In this document: positions 24,340-26,478 of the stretch, in pieces
Position numbering within the stretch: position 1 is the stretch's first letter
Layout of the letters: every line of letters starts with the position of its first letter
Source: an uncultured Alistipes sp.
GTDB lineage: Bacteria; Bacteroidota; Bacteroidia; Bacteroidales; Rikenellaceae
DNA length: 26,478 nt
NCBI GenBank assembly: GCA_900546005.1
Contig: URBJ01000025.1
Location: forward strand, 1-26,478
Reading direction: 5' to 3'
Translations under genes and position numbers: made by a program
Notes under the pieces: model-generated
What the model was told of the DNA's origin: nothing
Seen by the model: only the letters and a program-made list of their open reading frames with translations
Database searches by the model: none

Positions 24340-25278
24340 CTACTGGATCAAATATTCGGTCACGTAACCTCCATACGAAATCTGCGTTTTGGGGTTGCAT
24401 ACGTTGGTTTCCGAACCACCTAAAAGTTGGGCTTCGGTGTAGTTTTCCAGATTAGGGTCATTTGATAGGAAAATGATCATTTTGCCGTCCCCTACAGGAA
24501 TGACTGTCGAGCATTGTGGATTATATCGAAAAGGAGTAGGCGTGGAAACCGTCATGTTGTCGTTAGGGTAGTACATAGTCGTACCACTGTTAGTCGAGTT
24601 GATCGTAAAAATTGCATTTTGTACATCCGCCAATTTCTGGGTGCCGGAACTTTGTGTGAACTGGTATGACCCATCCCAATTCGATTTATAGTCGTATGTT
24701 GTTCCATCCTCAGAAACACTGGGTACAGAAGATATAAATCGAGATACGTATGCCGTCCAATTGTTATCACCTGTATTGCTGATCGTGTAGGAGCTTGCCG
24801 TCAGTTTTATTTCATCGCCGTTACTAAATATCGAATAGGTCGGTGCTGTATTGAAGTCAATCTCCCATTGTGCAGAAGGTGTACCCAGAGTGGGGTAACC
24901 ATTGGTTTTGATGCAAATTGTTCCTTTTCGGATGAAATCTTTGTCGTCAGAGTCTCCTGCAGTAGGACTCCCCGTATAGGTCAATGTGTATATACCGCTG
25001 GCTTCATCAAAAGTAATCGTCGTTTCAGCTGTACAAAGTAAGTTTTTGATTGAATCGGGAGCTTGATTGGGATCTCCGTTCCCTTCTTCAATCAGAGTAT
25101 TGAGTCGGAAAGCGACGTTAAAGGGATCCATCGTCATGACATTCTGTTTACGAACGGATACGTAGATGTTGTAGCCCATCGCTGTTTGTGTCCTTTCGTA
25201 ATAGTCGTTTTTCAAACAGGAAGAGAGGGTGGCAATGCATCCTGCCAATACCAATAATTTGCTGGTAAATTTATTCAT
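24340..25278 (-). CDS. Lipoprotein of unknown function
   Basis: Not recognised. A 312-residue protein with a lipoprotein signal peptide (MNKFTSKLLV start, ATLSSC with lipidated Cys21, then LKNDYYE). The remainder is rich in Thr, Ser, Asn, Tyr and Asp with alternating beta-strand patterns (TTITFDEASGIYTLTYTG, KLTASSYTISNTGDNNW) and no transmembrane helix. This suggests an all-beta surface domain of the kind common among Bacteroidota lipoproteins. Its DNA looks richer in A and T than the adjacent genes, which may mean weaker codon selection or more recent acquisition. It has its own promoter and terminator, so it appears to be a single-gene unit. Confidence 0.8.
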   Translation of the reverse strand: MNKFTSKLLVLAGCIATLSSCLKNDYYERTQTAMGYNIYVSVRKQNVMTMDPFNVAFRLNTLIEEGNGDPNQAPDSIKNLLCTAETTITFDEASGIYTLTYTGSPTAGDSDDKDFIRKGTICIKTNGYPTLGTPSAQWEIDFNTAPTYSIFSNGDEIKLTASSYTISNTGDNNWTAYVSRFISSVPSVSEDGTTYDYKSNWDGSYQFTQSSGTQKLADVQNAIFTINSTNSGTTMYYPNDNMTVSTPTPFRYNPQCSTVIPVGDGKMIIFLSNDPNLENYTEAQLLGGSETNVCNPKTQISYGGYVTEYLIQ

Positions 25279-25298
25279 ATTGTCGTATATTAAGTTTC

Positions 25299-25306
25299 CA
25301 AAGGTA
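25299..25306 (-). promoter_or_regulatory. -7 element of the lipoprotein gene promoter
   Basis: The minus strand reads TACCTTTG, an exact TAnnTTTG, with a projected start near 25295, 17 bases before the ATG. The -33 region has only TTC at the right distance. Confidence 0.5.
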
Positions 25307-25367
25307 TATATTTAGAACGTATTTTGAAAGATGTTATTGTTTCTAAAAATGTTGCATCGGATCTCGG

Positions 25368-26330
25368 CTATCTTGCGGGAGAGTGGAGTGACTTGGACCG
25401 AATGAAGATCATTTGTAGGGTGCGAAGTATCCACACGGCACATATCGCCAACAGGATGCGGGGCATCAGCAACCAAACCAGTCCAATGCCGATCGTATAG
25501 AAAATGACGGTGTCTTCGAGCAGGCTGTGGGAGATGGCTATATGGGTATTCAGTAGCAACGAGTCGTGACGGGAGATGCCTCCTCGTTGAATTTCGTCGA
25601 TCAGTGCGGCCCCTCCATAGGTTAGACCTACGATGTTGCTGATAATCCATAGGAAAGAGGTCGATCGGGGCAATCCGAAAATGGCCATAAAGGGGCGCAA
25701 CGGGACGGAGATCAGATCGAGTAGACGAAATTCGCGCAGGATTTGCTGGATGATGTTCAATACGACGATGATAACACCGATTTGTAGACAAAGGGGCACA
25801 ACAGTTGTAATCCAAGACAAAGCAACCTCCCCCCATGAGGTGGGCAAATGTTCGGCAGCAGGCAGATGTAGCGTGCCGGACATCTGCTCGGGAAGGATGA
25901 GGTTCAACAGGGCGGCGGCTACGAAGGCTGTCACCAGACGTAGCAGGGTCATGCCGAGAGCCGAAACGCCGGTCTTGTGTTGGACGGCCGACTCGATCGG
26001 CAGATTGTGGCAGATCAGAGCCATGACAGCGAGAATCACAACACTGCGGTAGTCGAAGCCAAGGGTGGCGATAACGGCAACGGTTGCATAGTTGTTTGAC
26101 AGAGCTGCCGTCAGAAAGACCAGTCCGCTGCTGCCGGGAAGTCCGATCCGGTTGAAGAGCGGAGCAATCAGATCGGATATCCAGCCGATTACACCGAGGT
26201 ACTCTAAGACCGAGATTCCGAGTGTGATGGGGATGACCATCTTGATGACCCATACGGCCGTTTCCCAAGCTGGACGCAGGGCGCTTTTGGCTGCATAACG
26301 TAATCGGGCGATTGTTTCGTTGTGTCCCAT
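25368..26330 (-). CDS. Nucleoside-recognition (Gate) domain membrane protein
   Basis: A 320-residue polytopic membrane protein, probably eight or more helices, with two Gate-like (PF07670) halves. The first has the pattern ETAVWVIKMVIPITLGISVLE followed by LPGSSGLVFLTAALSNNYA. The second has GVIIVVLNIIQQILR, then LPRSTSFLWIISNIVGLTYG. Related proteins include SpmA/SpmB and YjiH and the nucleoside-recognition part of transporters. Their substrates are mostly undefined, and nothing here narrows it. Both strands are open over this span; the minus frame with long hydrophobic helices is the real one. Confidence 0.85.
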   Translation of the reverse strand: MGHNETIARLRYAAKSALRPAWETAVWVIKMVIPITLGISVLEYLGVIGWISDLIAPLFNRIGLPGSSGLVFLTAALSNNYATVAVIATLGFDYRSVVILAVMALICHNLPIESAVQHKTGVSALGMTLLRLVTAFVAAALLNLILPEQMSGTLHLPAAEHLPTSWGEVALSWITTVVPLCLQIGVIIVVLNIIQQILREFRLLDLISVPLRPFMAIFGLPRSTSFLWIISNIVGLTYGGAALIDEIQRGGISRHDSLLLNTHIAISHSLLEDTVIFYTIGIGLVWLLMPRILLAICAVWILRTLQMIFIRSKSLHSPAR

Positions 26331-26358
26331 TTCGATCGAACTTCGTCAGAAAATGCCA

Positions 26359-26366
26359 CAAAGCTA
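26359..26366 (-). promoter_or_regulatory. -7 element of the Gate-domain gene promoter
   Basis: The minus strand reads TAGCTTTG, matching TAnnTTTG. The projected start is about 25 bases ahead of the ATG. No convincing -33 TTG lies upstream. Confidence 0.45.
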
Positions 26367-26458
26367 CGATTTTAATTCGATATTACCTTAACTATTATAG
26401 TTATGCTTCCTGTATAAGGACATGTCTTTGGTGGGGTTAAGCAAAAGCGGACGCAAAA

Positions 26459-26474
26459 TAAATTTGTACATTTG
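26459..26474 (+). promoter_or_regulatory. Possible promoter for a gene beyond the window end
   Basis: Two overlapping-phase -7 boxes, TAAATTTG (26459-26466) and TACATTTG (26467-26474), lie back to back at the edge on the + strand. A -33 box is not evident. Whether a gene follows cannot be seen. Confidence 0.3.
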
Positions 26475-26478
26475 ACAG

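Noticed and set aside
25312..26361. 349-codon alternative frame on the - strand over the Gate-domain gene
   Set aside because: It overlaps in another frame and is Arg/His/Ser-rich, while the chosen frame gives well-formed hydrophobic helices.

Overview
The window reads as chromosomal DNA from an anaerobic gut-type Bacteroidota, most likely order Bacteroidales. The family is not resolved; Rikenellaceae/Alistipes-like is only an impression. The evidence is a fused SecDF, a SusC/SusD pair with glycoside hydrolases, the long form of PurF, a flavodoxin followed by a DUF2023 protein, and many promoters of the Bacteroidota type (TTG, 19-20 bases, then TAnnTTTG) with little use of Shine-Dalgarno sites. 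Genes are densely packed and no insertion sequence, phage or CRISPR array was seen.

Layout. 1-96: a short remnant of elongation factor P that breaks off at a terminator hairpin. 254-5941 (+): secDF, a diadenylate cyclase (cdaA) whose promoter overlaps the secDF terminator, and a secreted protein that may be a right-handed beta-helix. 6066-14691 (-): a compact four-gene polysaccharide utilisation locus, transcribed susC, susD, a GH144/glycoamylase-like enzyme, then a GH3 beta-glucosidase. Gaps between its genes are 15, 1 and 6 bases. 14855-18713 (+): a secreted metallophosphoesterase fused to a seven-repeat PQQ-type propeller, then purF. 18809-20983 (+): dsbD. 21006-21377 (+): a tRNA transcription unit with a CAT anticodon, an unusual T-loop and a roughly 220-base purine-rich leader. 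21510-22377 (+): flavodoxin and DUF2023. 22471-26330 (-): a SulP anion transporter, an unrecognised lipoprotein and a Gate-domain membrane protein.

How the genes work together. The polysaccharide locus is the clearest functional unit. SusC/SusD would capture and import a beta-glucan, the GH144-like enzyme would cut it, and the GH3 lipoprotein would release glucose. Beta-1,2-glucan is the best guess for the substrate. No regulator and no extra surface glycan-binding protein lie inside the window. SecDF and DsbD are envelope functions (protein export and periplasmic thiol reduction). CdaA makes c-di-AMP. Flavodoxin and DUF2023 form a likely two-gene operon.

For second looks, the strongest items are the polypurine leader in front of the tRNA, the tRNA's swapped 54/58 T-loop bases, the truncated efp, the near-leaderless cdaA promoter built into a terminator, and the palindrome beside the SulP promoter. 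Family names come from reading motifs by eye; no database search was run.
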